Shown here: positions 26,001 to 37,487 of the stretch, in pieces
How the letters are laid out: every line of letters begins with the position of its first letter
Position numbering within the stretch: position 1 is the stretch's first letter
Assembly (NCBI RefSeq): GCF_001667015.1
Contig: NZ_LZIS01000114.1
Location: 1-64,000 of the forward strand
Direction of reading: 5' to 3'
Length of the DNA stretch: 64,000 nucleotides
DNA from: Mycobacterium sp. E3198
GTDB taxonomy: Bacteria; Actinomycetota; Actinomycetes; Mycobacteriales; Mycobacteriaceae
Notes under the pieces: generated by a model
Databases searched by the model: none
What the model saw: the letters and a program-made list of their open reading frames with translations, nothing else
Told to the model about the DNA's origin: nothing
Made by a program: the position numbers and the translations under genes

Positions 26001-29000
26001 CCGCCGCCGCGCCGGCGGCGTGCAACGACACCTGCTGCCACGAGAACGGCACCAGCATCGAACCCGCCGCGAGCTCGCCGTCGTCCGACGCGAGGATCAC
26101 GGCGTGCAGCGCGGCGTCGAGGATCGCGGGGTGGACCCCGAACCCGGTCACCGACACCCCGGCGTCCTCGGGCAGCGCGACCTCGGCGAACACCTCGTCG
26201 CCGCGGCGCCACATCGACGTCAGGCCGCGGAAGGCGGGACCGTACCCGTAACCGCGCTCGGCCAGTTGCTCGTATCCGTCCCCGATGTCCACCGGGACGG
26301 CGCCCACCGGCGGCCACGCCGACAGGTCCGCGCTCGGCTGCACCGACCCCGCCCGCAGGACGCCCTCGGCGTGCAGCGACCAGCCCGACCCCGCCTCGGC
26401 GCGCGAGAACACCGACACCGCGCGGGCGCCCGCATCGTCCGGGCCGCCGACCACGACCTGAACCGCGACCGAGCCACCGGCCGGCAACACCAGCGGCGCA
26501 GCCAAATTCAGCTCGTCGACGATTCCGCAGCCCACCTCGTCGCCGGCGCGGATCGCCAGCTCGACGAATCCCGCGCCGGGGAACAGCACGACACCGCCGA
26601 CGGCGTGATCGCCCAGCCAGCCCTGCGCGGCCGGCGAGAGTCGACCGGTCAGGACCACACCGCCGGAGGCGGGCAGCTCCACCACCGCGCCCAGCAGGGC
26701 GTGTTCGCCGGCGGCCAGCCCCAGCCCGGCGGCGTCGGCCGGGGCGCCGTCGCCGGACAGCCAAAAGCGCCGCCGGTCAAAGGCGTACGTGGGCAACTCG
26801 ACGAAGCCGCCGGCCCCCAGCGCGGCGCGCCAGTCCACGTCCATCCCGGCGACGAACCCCTGCGCGACGGCGTTGGTCAGGGTCGCCGGCTCCGGGCGGT
26901 CCTTGCGCAGCGCCGACATGGTGGCGACGGCGGCGTCCGGGAGCGACTCCTCGATCGCCGCCGTCAGCCCGCCGCTCGGGCCGACCTCGAGGAAACGGTT
27001 GGCGCCGGCCGCGTGCACGAAGCGGACGCTGTCGGCGAATCGCACCGCCTCACGGACGTGCCGCTTCCAGTACGCCGGCGTGGCGAAGTCGTCCCCCGCC
27101 GGCTGCCCGGTGAGGTTCGAGACGATCGGGATCGTGGGCGTGCCGACCACCAGCCCCGCCGCGACGGTGCCGAATTCGTCGATCATCGGGTCCATCAACG
27201 GGGAGTGGAAGGCGTGGGACACCGCGAGCTGGTGCACGCGGCGCCCGTCGGCGCGCAGCCGATCGGCCGCCGCGGCCACTGCCGCTTGGGCGCCCGAAAT
27301 CACCACGGAGGCGGGCCCGTTGACGGCCGCGACACCGACGTCGGGGGTCAGCAGCGGCCGCACCTCGTCTTCGGTGGCCTGCACGGCGATCATCGCCCCG
27401 CCGGCCGGCAGCGCCTGCATGAACCGGCCCCGGGCCGCGACCAGGACGGCCGCGTTCTGCAGCGACAGCACGCCGGCCACGTGTGCGGCGGAGATCTCAC
27501 CGACCGAGTGGCCCAAGACGAAATCGGGCCGCACGCCCCAGGATTCGAGCAGCCGGAACAGGGCGACTTCCACGGCGAACAGGGCCGGCTGCGCGTATTC
27601 GGTGGTGTTCAGGAGGTTTTCGTCCCGGCCCCACACGATGCCGCGCAGTGGTCGCAACAGGTGCTGGTCCAGTTCGCCCAGCACGGTGTCGAACGCCTCG
27701 GCGAATACCGGGTATGCGGCGTGCAATTCGCGTCCCATGCCGAGCAGCTGGGAGCCCTGGCCGGGGAAGACGAAGACGGTCTTGCCGGGCGCCGCCGTGC
27801 CCCGCACGACCGAGATGGCCTGGCCGGTGGCCAACTCGTCGAGGCCGGACAGCAGCTGGTCGCGGTCGGCGCCGACGACCACGGCCCGGTGCTCGAAGTG
27901 TGAGCGGCCCGCCAGCGACCACGCTACGTCGGCGGCGTCGAGTTTGCCGTGCCGGCGTAGGTGCCCGGCCAGCCGAGCGGCCTGAGAGTTCAACGCCGGC
28001 AATGACTTTGCCGAGAGCGCCCACGACGTCACCGGTAGCTGCGGCCGTTCCGCGGCGGGCGCGGCGTCGACAGGGGCGGCCTCGATGATCACGTGCGCGT
28101 TGGTGCCGCTGATGCCGAAGGACGACACGCCCGCACGGCGGTCGCGGGTGGCCGGCCAGGGTTGGGGCTCGGTCAGCAGCGACACCGAGCCCGCCGACCA
28201 ATCCACATGGGGGCTGGGCTCGTCGACGTGCAGGGTGGCGGGCAGCAGTTTGTGCCGCATCGCCTGCACCATCTTGATCACCCCGGCGACACCCGCGGCG
28301 GCCTGCGTGTGACCCATGTTCGACTTGATCGACCCCAGCCGCAGGGGCTCGGTGCGGTCCTGGCCGTAGGTCGCCAACAAGGCCTGCGCCTCGATGGGGT
28401 CGCCCAATGTCGTTCCGGTGCCGTGGCCCTCGACCGCGTCGACCTCGGCCGCGGACAATCCGGCGTTGGCCAGCGCGGCGCGCAGCACCCGCTGTTGCGA
28501 GGGGCCGTTCGGGGCGGTCAAGCCGTTGGAGGCGCCGTCCTGGTTGATCGCCGAACCGCGCACCACCGCCAGCACGGGGTGGCCGAGCCGCCGCGCGTCC
28601 GACAACCGCTCCACCACGAGCATGCCGCCGCCTTCGGAGAATCCGGTGCCGTCGGCCGCGCCCGCGTAGGCCTTGCAGCGGCCGTCCGCCGACAACCCGC
28701 GCATGCGGCTGAACTCCACGAAGATGTCCGGCGTGGCGTTGACGGTGACGCCGCCGGCCAGGGCCAGGTCGCATTCGCCCGAACGCAGCGACTGGGCCGC
28801 CATGTGCAACGCCACCAGCGACGACGAGCACGCCGTGTCCACCGAGACCGCGGGGCCCTCCAGCCCCAGCGCATACGAAATGCGCCCCGACGCCACGCTC
28901 GACGACTGCCCGGTCAGCCGGAAGCCCTCCGCGGCCGGCGCCGCGCCGATGCCGTACCCCTGCGTGTACACCCCGGCGAACACGCCGGTGGCGCTGCCGC

Positions 29001-32000
29001 GCAAGCCGCCGGGCTCGATTCCCGCGCGCTCCAACGCTTCCCAGGACAACTCGAGGAACAGCCGTTGCTGCGGATCCATGGCCAGCGCCTCGGTGGGCGT
29101 GATGCCGAAGAAGGCCGGGTCGAAATCGGCGACACCGTCCACGAAGCCGCCGGTGCGGGTGTAGCAGGTGCCGGGAACGTCGGGGTCCGGGTTGTACAGG
29201 CCGGCCAGGTTCCAGCCCCGATCGCTCGGGAATTCGGAGAGCACGTCGCGGCCCTCGGTGAGCATCTCCCACAGGTCGTCGGGCGAATTCACCCCGCCCG
29301 GGTAACGGCACGACATCCCGACGATCGCGATGGGATCGTCGTCGGTGGCGCGCACGACCGTGGCCTGCTTGATTTCCTGCGGCACGCCGGCGAGTTCGGA
29401 GCGCATGTAGGCCGCCAGGCCGTTGGGCGTCGGGTAGTCGAAGATGAGCGTCGGCGAAAGCGCCAGCCCGGTCGCGGTTTTGAGCCGGTTACGCATTTCG
29501 ACCGCCGTCAGCGAATCGAAGCCCAAGTCCTGGAACGCCTTGTCCGGGTCGATCGACTCGGCGCTGGTGTTGCCCAGCACCGTGGCGATGTGCGAGCGCA
29601 CCAGGTCCAGCAGCACGGCGTGCTGCTCGTCCTCCGGCAGGCCCTGCAGGCGGTGCGCGAGAGCCGATTTCGACTTCGCGGCGGCCAGCGTGTCGTCGAC
29701 GCGGCGCCGGGTGGGAGCGCTGAGCAGGTCGGCGAACATCGGGGGCACGGCGACGGCGTGGGCGCGCAGGGCACCGAGATCGATGCGGGCGGGCGCCAGG
29801 AAGGGCTCGTCGACGATCAACGCGGTGTCGAACAATTCCATCGCCTCGGCCGAGGACAGCGCGAGGATACCGTCGCGGCCCAGCCGGGCGAGGTCGGCGG
29901 CGTCCAGCCCACCGGTCATGGCGCTGGCCTGGTCCCACAGCCCCCACGCCAGCGAGATCGCGGGCAGCCCGTGCGCCCGCCGGTGCGCGGCCAGTCCATC
30001 CAGGAACGAGTTGGCCGCGGCGTAGTTGCCCTGGCCCGACGAACCCACCAGCCCGGCCATCGACGAAAACAGCACGAACGCCGACAGATTCAGCTCGCGG
30101 GTCAGCTCGTGCAGGTTCCACGCCGCGTCGACCTTGGCCCGCAGCACCTCGTCGACGCGCTCCGGCGTCAGCGAGGTGACCATCGCGTCGTCGAGCACGC
30201 CGGCCGCATGGATGACGGCCGACAGCGGCATGTCGGCGATGGCCCGCGCGAGCGCGTCCCGGTCGGCCGCGTCGCACGCGACCGCCCGCACCCGGGCCCC
30301 GGCGGCCTCCAGCTCGGCGATCAGTTCGGCGCAGCCCGGCGCGTCCGCGCCGCGGCGGCTCAGCAGCGCCAGGTCCCGGACGCCGTGGTGCGCCACCAAA
30401 TGACGGGCCAGCGTCGCACCCGCCATGCCGGTTCCGCCGGTGATCAGCACGGTGCCGGAGGCCAGTCCAGAAGGCATGGTCATGACGACCTTGCCGATGT
30501 GGCGGGCCTGGCTCAGGTAGCGCAGCGCGCTGCGCGCGCGCCGGACGTCAAACGTCGTGACCGGCAACGGCTTGAGGATCCCCGCCTCGAACAAGCCGGC
30601 GAGCTCCAGCATCCACTGATGCATGCGGGGGCGGCCGGGCTCGAACAGGTCGAACGCGCGATAGCGCACACCCGGATACTCCTGGGCGACGGCGCCGGGA
30701 TCGCGGATGTCGGTCTTGCCCATCTCCAGGAACATGCCGCCGGGGGCGACCAGCCGCAGTGAGGCGTCGACGAATTCGCCGGCCAAGGAATCCAACACCA
30801 CGTCCATGCCACGACCGCCGGTGACCGCCCGGAACTTCTCCTCGAACTCCAGGCTGCGCGAATCCGCGATGTGGTCGTCGTCAAAGCCCATGGCCCGCAA
30901 GGTGTCCCACTTGCCGCGGCTGGCGGTGGTGAAAACCTCCAGGCCCAGATGCCGCGCCAGCTGCACAGCGGCCATCCCCACCCCGCCGGCGGCGGCGTGC
31001 ACCAGCACCCGTTGCCCTGGCCGCGCCTCGGCCAAGTGGATGAACGCCATGTAGGCGGTGGTGAAAACGGCTGAGATGCCGGCGGCGTCGGCGTAGGACC
31101 AATCGGCCGGCATCGGCACCAGCAGGCGCACGTCGCCGGGCACCAGCGTGCCGCTGCCGTCGGGGAAGAACCCGTACACCGAGTCGCCGACCGCGAACTC
31201 GGTGACTCCCGGTCCCACCTCGACCACCACGCCGGCGCCTTCGCCGCCGAGCAGGGCGTCGTGGGTGAACATGCCCAGCGTGATCATGACGTCGCGGAAG
31301 TTGGTGGCGATGGCGCGCAGCGCCACCCGCACCTGGCCCGGCTCCAGCGGAGCGTCGGCGTTCGGAACCGGCTCCAGTTGCAGGTTTTCGAAGGTGCCCG
31401 CGCTGTTGATGCCGAGCCGCCAGGGCCCGTCGGCGGGCGGTGTCATGATGCCGTCGACCGCGCGGCTGCCCCGCACCCGCGCGACATGCGCCGTCCCGCC
31501 GCGCAGCACCAGCTGCGGCTCACCGACCGCCAGCGCGGTGGCGATCGCGCCATCGTCCAGCGGCGCATCGGAATCCACCAGCACGATGCGGCCGGGGTGC
31601 TCGGTCTGCGCCGAGCGCACCAGCCCCCACACCGCCGCGCCGGCCAGATCGGTGACGTCCTCACCCGGCAACCCCACCGCGCCCCGGGTGGCCACCAGCA
31701 GCACGCCGGAGTCGCGCTCGGTCAGCCACGCCTGCACCGCGGCCAGCGCCCGGCGCGTGCGGTCGTGCGCTCCGGCGACCGGATCGCCTTCGGCCGCAAC
31801 TGATTCGAATACTTTGTGCGCGGGCGGCTCGGCGCTGCCGACGGTCGCCGTTTCCGGCGACCAGGCCACCTCGAACAACCGGTCCGGGCCCGCGCCGGAC
31901 ACCGCGGCGCGCAGCTGCTGCTCGCTCACCGGGCGGGCCGCCATCGCCCGCACCGACAGCACCGGCAGCCCGAGCCCGTCTGCGAGCTCGATGGACACCG

Positions 32001-35000
32001 CCGAAGCCCCCGCCGGCGCGAGGCGCGCGCGCACCGCCGACGCCCCGGCGGCGTGCAGCGAGACGCCCTGCCACGAGAACGGCAGCACCACTTCGTCGGT
32101 GTGGCCGGCGATCGGGTGACCCAGCACCAGGGCATGCATCGCCGCGTCGAGCAACGCCGGGTGCACACCGAATCCGGTGACACTGCCGGCCGATTCGGGC
32201 AGCCGCACCTCGGCGAACACCTCGTCGCCGCGGACCCACGTCGCGGTCAGTCCGCGGAACGCCGGGCCGTAGCCGTATCCCCGCGCCGCCAACAGTTCGT
32301 AGCCGTCGGCCGGATCGGCCGCGACCGCGCCGGCCGGCGGCCACGCCGACAGGTCCGCGCCGGGGTCGACCGAGCCGGTGCTCAACGACCCCTCGGCGTG
32401 GCACACCCAGCCGGAGCCGGCGTCGGCGCGCGAGAAGATCGACACGCTGCGGCGGCCGTCGTGTTCCTCGGCTCCGACCACGACTTGCACAGCAACCGAG
32501 CCGGACGCGGAATCCTTGGCGGGCAACAGCAACGGCGCCTGCAGCGTCAGCTCGTCGACCGTCGAGCAACCGACCTCGTCGCCGGCGCGGATCGCCAACT
32601 CGACAAACCCGGCCCCGGGGAACACGGCCACACCGGAGACCGCGTGGTCGGCCAGCCACCCCTGCAGGCTGGGTGACAACCGCCCCGTCAACACCACCCC
32701 GCCCGCGGCCGGCAGCTCCACGACCGCGCTCAGCAGCGGGTGCTCGCTGGTGCCCAGCCCCAAGCCGGCGGCGTCGGCGGCGACACCTTCCCCGGACAGC
32801 CAAAACCGCCGGCGGTCAAAGGCGTACGTCGGCAGCTCCACGAAGCCGGCGCCGTCGAGCACGCCCCGCCAGTCCACGCTCAGTCCCGCGACGAACGCGG
32901 TGGCCGCGGAGGTCAGGAACCGCTCGAGCCCGCCGTCGTCACGGCCCAAGGTGGGCACGACGACGGCCTCGGCGTCGCCGGCCCCGCAATCGTTGGCCGT
33001 GTCTTCGATCCCGGCGATCAACGCGGGATGCGGGCTGGATTCGATGAAGGTCCGGTAGCCGTGCTCGCACGCGCTGCGCACCGCCTGGTCGAACTGAACG
33101 GTCTGCCGGATGTTGCGATACCAGTACTCGGCATCCAAACCCGCGGTGTCCAAGCGGTTCCCGGTCACGGTCGAAAAGAAGGCCGTGCGCGACGAGCGCG
33201 GCTCGATGCCGGCCAGCGCCCCGGCGAGCTCACCGCGGATCGCCTCGACCTCGACCGAATGCGACGCGTAGTCCACCTCGATCCGCCGCGTGCGCAGCTC
33301 CAGGTCGGCGCAGAAGGCGACGAGTTCGTTCAAGGCGGCCACGTCACCGGACACCACGACGGCGGACCGGCCGTTGACGGCGGCGATGCTGACCCGATTG
33401 CCGTAGGGCGCCAGCAATTCCCGGGCGCGCTCGGTGCTGCAGGCGATGGACAACATGCCGCCGGGGCCGGCCAGCGAGCGCAGCAGCTTGCTGCGCAGCG
33501 TGACCACCCGCGCGGCGTCGCGCAACGACAACGCGCCGGCGACGTAGGCCGCGGCGATCTCGCCTTGGGAGTGCCCGATCACGGCGTCGGGGCTCACCCC
33601 GACCGACTTCCACAGTTCGGCCAACGACACCATCACCGCGAACAGCACCGGCTGCACGACGTCCACCCGATCCAGGCCCGGGGCGTCGGGCGCCCCACGC
33701 AGCACATCGGTCAGCGACCAGTCGACGAACTCGGCGAAGGCCTCGGCGCACGCGTCGATCTGTTGCGCGAACACCGGTGCGGTGTCGAGCAATTCGATAC
33801 CCATGCCCAGCCATTGCGAACCTTGGCCGGGGAAGACGAAGACGGTCTTGCCCGCGGGGGCGGCGGTGCCGCGGATGACCGACACGGGCTCGTCGGTGGC
33901 CAGCTCGTCGAGGCCCGCCAGCAATCGGTCCCGATCGCCGCCGACCACGACGGCCCGGTGCTCGAAGCTCGACCGGCCCGCCAGCGTCCACGCCACGTCG
34001 GCAACGTCGAGATCGCCGTGGGCGCGCAGATGCGCGGCCAGCCGGGCGGCCTGAGACTGCAACGCCCGCGGCGATTTTGCCGACACCACCCACGGCAGCA
34101 CCGCGGGCCCGGGCCCGGCCTGCCGCGGCTCGACGGCGGGCACGGCCTCCACGATCACGTGCGCGTTGGTGCCGCTGATCCCGAACGACGACACGCCCGC
34201 CCGGCGAACCCGGTCGCCGGCCGGCCAGGGGCGCGCCTCGGTGAGCAGCGACACCGCCCCGGCCGACCAATCCACATGCGGGCTGGGCTGATCCACGTGC
34301 AGCGTCGCCGGCAATGTGTCGTGGCGCATCGCCTGAACCATCTTGATCACGCCGGCCACGCCCGCGGCGGCCTGCGTGTGGCCCATGTTCGACTTGATCG
34401 ACCCCAGCCACAGCGGCTCGGTGCGGTCCTGGCCGTAGGTGGCCAGCAGCGCCTGCGCCTCGATCGGGTCGCCCAACGTCGTGCCGGTGCCGTGGCCCTC
34501 GACCACGTCCACGTCGGCCGTTGACAACCCGGCGTTGGCCAGCGCGGCGCGCACCACGCGCTGCTGCGACGGGCCGTTGGGTGCGGTCAACCCGTTCGAC
34601 GCGCCGTCCTGGTTGACCGCCGAACCGCGCACCACCGCGAACACCGGATGACCCAACCGCTGGGCGTCCGACAACCGCTCGACGACCAGCATGGCGCCGC
34701 CCTCGGACCAGCCCACCCCGTCGGCGGCGCCGGCGTAGGCCTTGGAGCGGCCGTCCGGCGCCAGCCCGCGGTGCCGGCTGAACTCGACAAAGACGGTAGG
34801 CGTGGCGTTGACGGTCGCGCCGCCGGCCAGGGCCAGGTCGCACTCCCCCGACCGCAGCGACTGCACCGCCATGTGCAGCGCCACCAGCGACGACGAGCAG
34901 GCCGTGTCCACCGACACCGCCGGGCCTTCCAAACCCAGAACGTAGGAGACGCGCCCCGAGGCGACGCTGGAGGTCATGCCGGTCAGGCGGTAGCCCTCGA

Positions 35001-35505
35001 TCTCCTCGGCCAACATGCCGTAGCCCTGCACGATGAGCCCGGCGTACACCCCGGTGGCGCTGCCGCGCAGCCCGGCGGGGTCGATCCCGGCCCGCTCCAG
35101 CGCCTCCCAGGACAGCTCCAGCAGCATTCGATGCTGGGGATCCATCGCCAGCGCCTCGCTGGGCGCGATCCCGAAGAAGGCCGCGTCGAAGTCCGCGACG
35201 CCGTCGACGAAACCCCCGGTGCGGGCGTAGGTCTTGTGGCGGGCGTCGGGATCCGGGTCGAACAGCCCCGCGACGTCCCAGCCGCGATCGGTGGGAAACT
35301 CCGTGATCACGTCGCGGCCGTCGGCGACCATCCGCCACAGGTCGTCCGGGGTCTCGACCCCACCGGGGAAGCGGCACGACATGCCGACGATGGCGATCGG
35401 CTCGCTCGACCGCTCCAGCAGCGCGCGGTTGGTGCGCTTCAGGCGTTCCACCTGGACCAGCGCTTTGCGCAGCGCCTCGGTCGCATGCTGGAGTTGGTCC
35501 ACCAT
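23053..35505 (-). CDS. pks12: Bimodular type I polyketide synthase Pks12 (mycoketide synthase)
   Basis: This 4150-residue synthase has two complete KS-AT-DH-ER-KR-ACP modules. Module 1: KS Cys203 (DTACSSS), His338 and His376; AT Ser646 (GHSQGE) with YASH 746-749, the methylmalonyl signature; DH His954; ER ~1375-1680; KR GGTGMAG ~1690; ACP Ser1998. Module 2: KS Cys2226; AT Ser2667 with HAFH 2764-2767, the malonyl signature; DH His2967; ER ~3395-3700; KR ~3710-3900; ACP Ser4029. There is no thioesterase. An N-terminal coiled coil (1-32) and a C-terminal tail (~4075-4150) match the docking ends that let Pks12 subunits work in relay. M. tuberculosis Pks12 makes the methyl-branched chain of mannosyl-phosphomycoketide, and the alternating AT types fit. 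Confidence 0.95.
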   Translation of the reverse strand: MVDQLQHATEALRKALVQVERLKRTNRALLERSSEPIAIVGMSCRFPGGVETPDDLWRMVADGRDVITEFPTDRGWDVAGLFDPDPDARHKTYARTGGFVDGVADFDAAFFGIAPSEALAMDPQHRMLLELSWEALERAGIDPAGLRGSATGVYAGLIVQGYGMLAEEIEGYRLTGMTSSVASGRVSYVLGLEGPAVSVDTACSSSLVALHMAVQSLRSGECDLALAGGATVNATPTVFVEFSRHRGLAPDGRSKAYAGAADGVGWSEGGAMLVVERLSDAQRLGHPVFAVVRGSAVNQDGASNGLTAPNGPSQQRVVRAALANAGLSTADVDVVEGHGTGTTLGDPIEAQALLATYGQDRTEPLWLGSIKSNMGHTQAAAGVAGVIKMVQAMRHDTLPATLHVDQPSPHVDWSAGAVSLLTEARPWPAGDRVRRAGVSSFGISGTNAHVIVEAVPAVEPRQAGPGPAVLPWVVSAKSPRALQSQAARLAAHLRAHGDLDVADVAWTLAGRSSFEHRAVVVGGDRDRLLAGLDELATDEPVSVIRGTAAPAGKTVFVFPGQGSQWLGMGIELLDTAPVFAQQIDACAEAFAEFVDWSLTDVLRGAPDAPGLDRVDVVQPVLFAVMVSLAELWKSVGVSPDAVIGHSQGEIAAAYVAGALSLRDAARVVTLRSKLLRSLAGPGGMLSIACSTERARELLAPYGNRVSIAAVNGRSAVVVSGDVAALNELVAFCADLELRTRRIEVDYASHSVEVEAIRGELAGALAGIEPRSSRTAFFSTVTGNRLDTAGLDAEYWYRNIRQTVQFDQAVRSACEHGYRTFIESSPHPALIAGIEDTANDCGAGDAEAVVVPTLGRDDGGLERFLTSAATAFVAGLSVDWRGVLDGAGFVELPTYAFDRRRFWLSGEGVAADAAGLGLGTSEHPLLSAVVELPAAGGVVLTGRLSPSLQGWLADHAVSGVAVFPGAGFVELAIRAGDEVGCSTVDELTLQAPLLLPAKDSASGSVAVQVVVGAEEHDGRRSVSIFSRADAGSGWVCHAEGSLSTGSVDPGADLSAWPPAGAVAADPADGYELLAARGYGYGPAFRGLTATWVRGDEVFAEVRLPESAGSVTGFGVHPALLDAAMHALVLGHPIAGHTDEVVLPFSWQGVSLHAAGASAVRARLAPAGASAVSIELADGLGLPVLSVRAMAARPVSEQQLRAAVSGAGPDRLFEVAWSPETATVGSAEPPAHKVFESVAAEGDPVAGAHDRTRRALAAVQAWLTERDSGVLLVATRGAVGLPGEDVTDLAGAAVWGLVRSAQTEHPGRIVLVDSDAPLDDGAIATALAVGEPQLVLRGGTAHVARVRGSRAVDGIMTPPADGPWRLGINSAGTFENLQLEPVPNADAPLEPGQVRVALRAIATNFRDVMITLGMFTHDALLGGEGAGVVVEVGPGVTEFAVGDSVYGFFPDGSGTLVPGDVRLLVPMPADWSYADAAGISAVFTTAYMAFIHLAEARPGQRVLVHAAAGGVGMAAVQLARHLGLEVFTTASRGKWDTLRAMGFDDDHIADSRSLEFEEKFRAVTGGRGMDVVLDSLAGEFVDASLRLVAPGGMFLEMGKTDIRDPGAVAQEYPGVRYRAFDLFEPGRPRMHQWMLELAGLFEAGILKPLPVTTFDVRRARSALRYLSQARHIGKVVMTMPSGLASGTVLITGGTGMAGATLARHLVAHHGVRDLALLSRRGADAPGCAELIAELEAAGARVRAVACDAADRDALARAIADMPLSAVIHAAGVLDDAMVTSLTPERVDEVLRAKVDAAWNLHELTRELNLSAFVLFSSMAGLVGSSGQGNYAAANSFLDGLAAHRRAHGLPAISLAWGLWDQASAMTGGLDAADLARLGRDGILALSSAEAMELFDTALIVDEPFLAPARIDLGALRAHAVAVPPMFADLLSAPTRRRVDDTLAAAKSKSALAHRLQGLPEDEQHAVLLDLVRSHIATVLGNTSAESIDPDKAFQDLGFDSLTAVEMRNRLKTATGLALSPTLIFDYPTPNGLAAYMRSELAGVPQEIKQATVVRATDDDPIAIVGMSCRYPGGVNSPDDLWEMLTEGRDVLSEFPSDRGWNLAGLYNPDPDVPGTCYTRTGGFVDGVADFDPAFFGITPTEALAMDPQQRLFLELSWEALERAGIEPGGLRGSATGVFAGVYTQGYGIGAAPAAEGFRLTGQSSSVASGRISYALGLEGPAVSVDTACSSSLVALHMAAQSLRSGECDLALAGGVTVNATPDIFVEFSRMRGLSADGRCKAYAGAADGTGFSEGGGMLVVERLSDARRLGHPVLAVVRGSAINQDGASNGLTAPNGPSQQRVLRAALANAGLSAAEVDAVEGHGTGTTLGDPIEAQALLATYGQDRTEPLRLGSIKSNMGHTQAAAGVAGVIKMVQAMRHKLLPATLHVDEPSPHVDWSAGSVSLLTEPQPWPATRDRRAGVSSFGISGTNAHVIIEAAPVDAAPAAERPQLPVTSWALSAKSLPALNSQAARLAGHLRRHGKLDAADVAWSLAGRSHFEHRAVVVGADRDQLLSGLDELATGQAISVVRGTAAPGKTVFVFPGQGSQLLGMGRELHAAYPVFAEAFDTVLGELDQHLLRPLRGIVWGRDENLLNTTEYAQPALFAVEVALFRLLESWGVRPDFVLGHSVGEISAAHVAGVLSLQNAAVLVAARGRFMQALPAGGAMIAVQATEDEVRPLLTPDVGVAAVNGPASVVISGAQAAVAAAADRLRADGRRVHQLAVSHAFHSPLMDPMIDEFGTVAAGLVVGTPTIPIVSNLTGQPAGDDFATPAYWKRHVREAVRFADSVRFVHAAGANRFLEVGPSGGLTAAIEESLPDAAVATMSALRKDRPEPATLTNAVAQGFVAGMDVDWRAALGAGGFVELPTYAFDRRRFWLSGDGAPADAAGLGLAAGEHALLGAVVELPASGGVVLTGRLSPAAQGWLGDHAVGGVVLFPGAGFVELAIRAGDEVGCGIVDELNLAAPLVLPAGGSVAVQVVVGGPDDAGARAVSVFSRAEAGSGWSLHAEGVLRAGSVQPSADLSAWPPVGAVPVDIGDGYEQLAERGYGYGPAFRGLTSMWRRGDEVFAEVALPEDAGVSVTGFGVHPAILDAALHAVILASDDGELAAGSMLVPFSWQQVSLHAAGAAAVRARIVPVGPSAVSIELADGLGLPVLSVASMVARPVTDQQLLAAVSSSGPDRLFEVIWSAQPLSAVQPVSVSAWGTAEFDAAEVSAVLFESAPVTGDVVTEVYAATRAVLPVLQSWLARDGAGTLVVSTRGAMALPGEDVTDLAGAAVWGLVRSAQTEHPGRIVLVDTDAPLDADAVAAVLATGEPQVVLRNATVYTARVHGSRAVGGLLVPPDDGPWRLGMSSYGTIENLRLERIPDADAPLGPGQVRVALSAIAANFRDVMIALGLYPDPDAVMGIEGSGVVAEIGPGAGRFAVGDRVMGLFPDGTGTIATTDQRLLAKVPAGWSHTAAATASVVFATARYALVDLAGARPGQRVLVHAAAGGVGMAAVQLARHLGLEVFATASRGKWDTLRAMGFDDDHIADSRSLDFEEKFRAVTGGRGVDLVLDSLSGDFVDASLRLVAPGGMFLEMGKTDIRESEAVARDHAGVRYRAFDLFEAGPERIAQLLDELAALFGEDVLQPLPVTRFDVRRAPAALRYLSQARHVGKVVMSMPGAWVAGTVLITGATGMAGSALARHVVARHGARHLVLVSRRGLDAPGAAELVTELTAAGAQAQVVACDAADREAVAKVLADIPVQRPLSGVINAAGVLDDAVISSLTPERIDAVLRAKVDAAWNLHELTRELDVSAFVMFSSMAGLAGASGQANYAAANSFLDGLAAHRRKRGLPAISLAWGLWDQASAMTGALGAADRARFGRDGIVAMSSDEALELMDTALIVDEPFMLPAHIDLAALRVKFDNGTLPPMFVDLINAPTRRQVDDSLAAAKSKSALLQRLEGLPEDEQQDVLLDLVRSNIATVLGNSSPESIHPDRAFQELGFDSLTAVEMRNRLKSATGLALSPTLIFDYPNSAALAGYMYRELVGSAEQQAPAAAPGEAEIQRVVGSIPVKRLRQAGVLELLLALANEADSGGPASPAATTETDIAGMDLDALVNAALRDDDEE

Positions 35506-35818
35506 CTACTAACCTCGCCTAACCCTCACCCGGCAGGTGCCCGTCGTGTCGCCGCCGGATGCGGCCGCTGCCGAGCCCCGGCCGAGTCACGGAAGTTGCT
35601 GCACGAATCGGTCTCGTGGATTTTTCGACCAGCGTCGCGCTGCTCTGGAACCCAGGAATGTCGCTCGTGAGTATGGCCAACTCCGGCACGATTTCAAAAA
35701 CGTCCGACACTCCCGGCTGCTAGAGGAGGACCGGCATCGCGTGTACGCCCGAGTACGGCCGGTCCGCCACCCATGGCGCGACTGTACTCGGCTACCCATC
35801 GGCGGTGGTCAAACCGGG
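35506..35818. other. Intergenic region upstream of pks12
   Basis: This ~310-bp spacer separates the pks12 start from the stop of the Rv2049c homologue. Near the start codon the minus strand has a GCGAGG ribosome-binding sequence. The middle is less GC-rich than the genes. A short open frame (35519-35710, minus) has no ribosome-binding site and no recognisable family, so I treat the stretch as the pks12 leader and promoter region. I could not pick a convincing -35/-10 pair. Confidence 0.45.
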
Positions 35819-36181
35819 TTAGCCGGCCGCGCGGCGCCATCCGTCGGCGGCGCGGGCGGCCCGGATCAGCTCGTCGCACAGCTCGCGCAGTTCCCTCGCC
35901 CCGGCCCCCTCGTCCAGCGCGGTGGCGACGTCCTCGGCCGCGCATCGCACCTGGTAGACGCGATCGGACAGGTCGGCCGCGTCGTCGGCCGACAGCACCA
36001 CCGCGTCGGCGGGCAAGGCCGCCGCCCCTTCGGCGTTCAAGCCCCGGGTCAGTGAGGCGCGTTGCTCATAGGCGCGTTGCCGGCAGGACTGCCGGCAGTA
36101 CTGGCGGCGGCGGCCCATGCCGGCGTCGGTCACGTCCCGACCACACCAGCGGCACGGTTGCGGGTGAGAGCGGCGAGTCAC
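35819..36181 (-). CDS. Zinc-finger-like conserved protein (Rv2049c homologue)
   Basis: A small protein of ~120 residues from GTG 36181. The N-terminal half carries CRWCGRDV followed by YCRQSCRQRAYEQR, a CxxC...CxxxC arrangement typical of small zinc-ribbon proteins. The C-terminal half is acidic and helical. An open frame extends upstream to 36280, but its extra residues look non-coding and it would run into the rbpA promoter region. Location between pks12 and rbpA matches Rv2049c of M. tuberculosis. Zinc or DNA/RNA binding is possible; function is unknown. Confidence 0.6.
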   Translation of the reverse strand: MTRRSHPQPCRWCGRDVTDAGMGRRRQYCRQSCRQRAYEQRASLTRGLNAEGAAALPADAVVLSADDAADLSDRVYQVRCAAEDVATALDEGAGARELRELCDELIRAARAADGWRRAAG

Positions 36182-36259
36182 GCCTGCCGACTGTAGTCGG
36201 CTCGGTTTCACATCCCCGGTATCATTGAAGGTCGCGTCGCGTATGCCGCGTGTCGGCCT

Positions 36260-36286
36260 GGGAACTACGCCGACCGTCATATCGTT
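36260..36286 (+). promoter_or_regulatory. Candidate ECF-sigma (SigH/SigE-type) promoter of rbpA
   Basis: GGGAAC (36260-36265) is followed by 17 bp and CGTT (36283-36286). This matches the GGAAC/GTT pattern used by stress ECF sigma factors. It lies 55 bp before ATG 36342. In Streptomyces rbpA is driven by SigR, the SigH counterpart, so a similar input here is reasonable. Confidence 0.5.
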
Positions 36287-36341
36287 TGCTTAAGCGGACA
36301 CAATTGCAGCCCAGCCCGCAGGACCTGAAGGAGTAGCACCC

Positions 36342-36677
36342 ATGGCCGATCGCGTTCTGAGAGGCAGTCGCCTTGGAGCCGTGAGCTACGAGACCGACCG
36401 CAACCACGACCTCGCGCCGCGCCAGATCGCGCGGTATCGCACCGAGAACGGCGAGGAGTTCGAAGTCCCCTTCGCCGACGACGCCGACATCCCCGGCACC
36501 TGGCTGTGCCGCAACGGCATGGAGGGCACCCTCGTCGAGGGCGACCTGCCCGAGCCGAAGAAGGTCAAGCCGCCGCGCACCCACTGGGACATGCTGCTGG
36601 AGCGCCGCTCGGTCGAAGAACTCGAAGAGCTGCTCAAGGAGCGCCTCGACCTGATCAGGTCGCGCCGCCGCGGCTGA
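36342..36677 (+). CDS. rbpA: RNA polymerase-binding protein RbpA
   Basis: This 111-residue actinobacterial transcription factor binds the RNA polymerase sigma subunit and stabilises open promoter complexes. The sequence shows the unstructured N-terminal tail (MADRVLRGSRLGAVSYETDR), the core domain with TWLCRNGMEGTLVEG, a basic linker (PEPKKVKPPRTHWDML) and the C-terminal sigma-interacting helices (ERRSVEELEELLKERL). Length and order match the family fully. A GAAGGAG ribosome-binding site precedes it. It is monocistronic and convergent with ppm1 (15 bp gap). A stress-type promoter candidate lies upstream. Confidence 0.97.
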   Translation: MADRVLRGSRLGAVSYETDRNHDLAPRQIARYRTENGEEFEVPFADDADIPGTWLCRNGMEGTLVEGDLPEPKKVKPPRTHWDMLLERRSVEELEELLKERLDLIRSRRRG

Positions 36678-36692
36678 CCTGGGGCCGCGTCG

Positions 36693-37487
36693 CTAGCTGC
36701 GGTCGTTGGCCCGGATCGCGCGGGGACGGTTCGTCCGACCCTCGATGCCCCATCGGGTGACCTTGACCAGCGCCTCGCGGATGTTAGATCCGCTCATCTT
36801 GGAGACACCGAGTTCGCGCTCGGTGAAGGTGATCGGCACCTCGGCGATGACGAACCCGTTGCAGACGGTGCGCCAGGTCAGGTCGATCTGGAAGCAGTAG
36901 CCCTTGGAGTCCACGCCGTCGAGGCCGATCGTCTCGAGGACTTCGCGGCGGTAGGCCCGGTAGCCGGCGGTGATGTCGTGGACGCCGATGCCCAGCGCCA
37001 GCCGCGCGTAGGTGTTGGCGGTCCAGGACAACGCCCAGCGCCGCCACGGCCAATTGCGCACCGCGCCCCCGTCGACGTAGCGCGAACCGATGGCCAGGTC
37101 GGCGCCGGCGTCGACCGCATCCAGCAGCAGGTGCAACTGTTCGGGCGCGTGGCTGCCGTCGGCGTCCATCTCGACGAGCACCGAATAATCCCGGCCCAAA
37201 CCCCACGCGAATCCCGCCAGGTACGCCGCCCCCAGGCCGTCCTTCGCGGTGCGGTGCAGCACGTGCACGCGGTCGGGGTCGGCCGCCGCGAACTCGTCGG
37301 CCAGCTGCCCGGTGCCGTCGGGGCTGTTGTCGTCGACGATCAGCAGGTGCACGCCCGGGCACGCGTCGGTGAGCCGGCGATGGATCACCGGCAGGTTCTC
37401 CCGCTCGTTGAACGTCGGGATGATCACCAGGACGCGCTCGCTGGGACGGCTGCCCGGGACCCGGGGCGCCGACTGGCCGGTGGTCAT
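36693..37487 (-). CDS. ppm1: Polyprenol monophosphomannose synthase (Ppm1 catalytic domain)
   Basis: This 264-residue GT2-family enzyme transfers mannose from GDP-mannose to polyprenyl phosphate, giving the mannosyl donor for lipomannan, lipoarabinomannan and protein O-mannosylation. LVIIPTFNE and VDDNSPDGT form the nucleotide-sugar site, and MDADGSH is the catalytic metal-binding stretch. There are no membrane helices. In M. tuberculosis this domain is fused behind an Lnt domain (Rv2051c). Here it is a separate gene whose ATG overlaps the lnt stop (ATGA), so the partners are still co-translated. The membrane link is presumably through contact with Lnt. Confidence 0.93.
   Translation of the reverse strand: MTTGQSAPRVPGSRPSERVLVIIPTFNERENLPVIHRRLTDACPGVHLLIVDDNSPDGTGQLADEFAAADPDRVHVLHRTAKDGLGAAYLAGFAWGLGRDYSVLVEMDADGSHAPEQLHLLLDAVDAGADLAIGSRYVDGGAVRNWPWRRWALSWTANTYARLALGIGVHDITAGYRAYRREVLETIGLDGVDSKGYCFQIDLTWRTVCNGFVIAEVPITFTERELGVSKMSGSNIREALVKVTRWGIEGRTNRPRAIRANDRS

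Noticed and set aside
22504..27903. A 1799-codon open frame on the + strand opposite Rv2047c and pks12
   Set aside because: It is the antisense shadow of two strongly recognisable genes. It has Arg/Gly/His-rich composition with no domain, a common artefact of high GC content.
35519..35710. A 63-codon minus-strand frame upstream of pks12
   Set aside because: No ribosome-binding site, no recognised family, and the C-terminal part is Arg/Gly-rich antisense-like sequence. More likely the pks12 leader.
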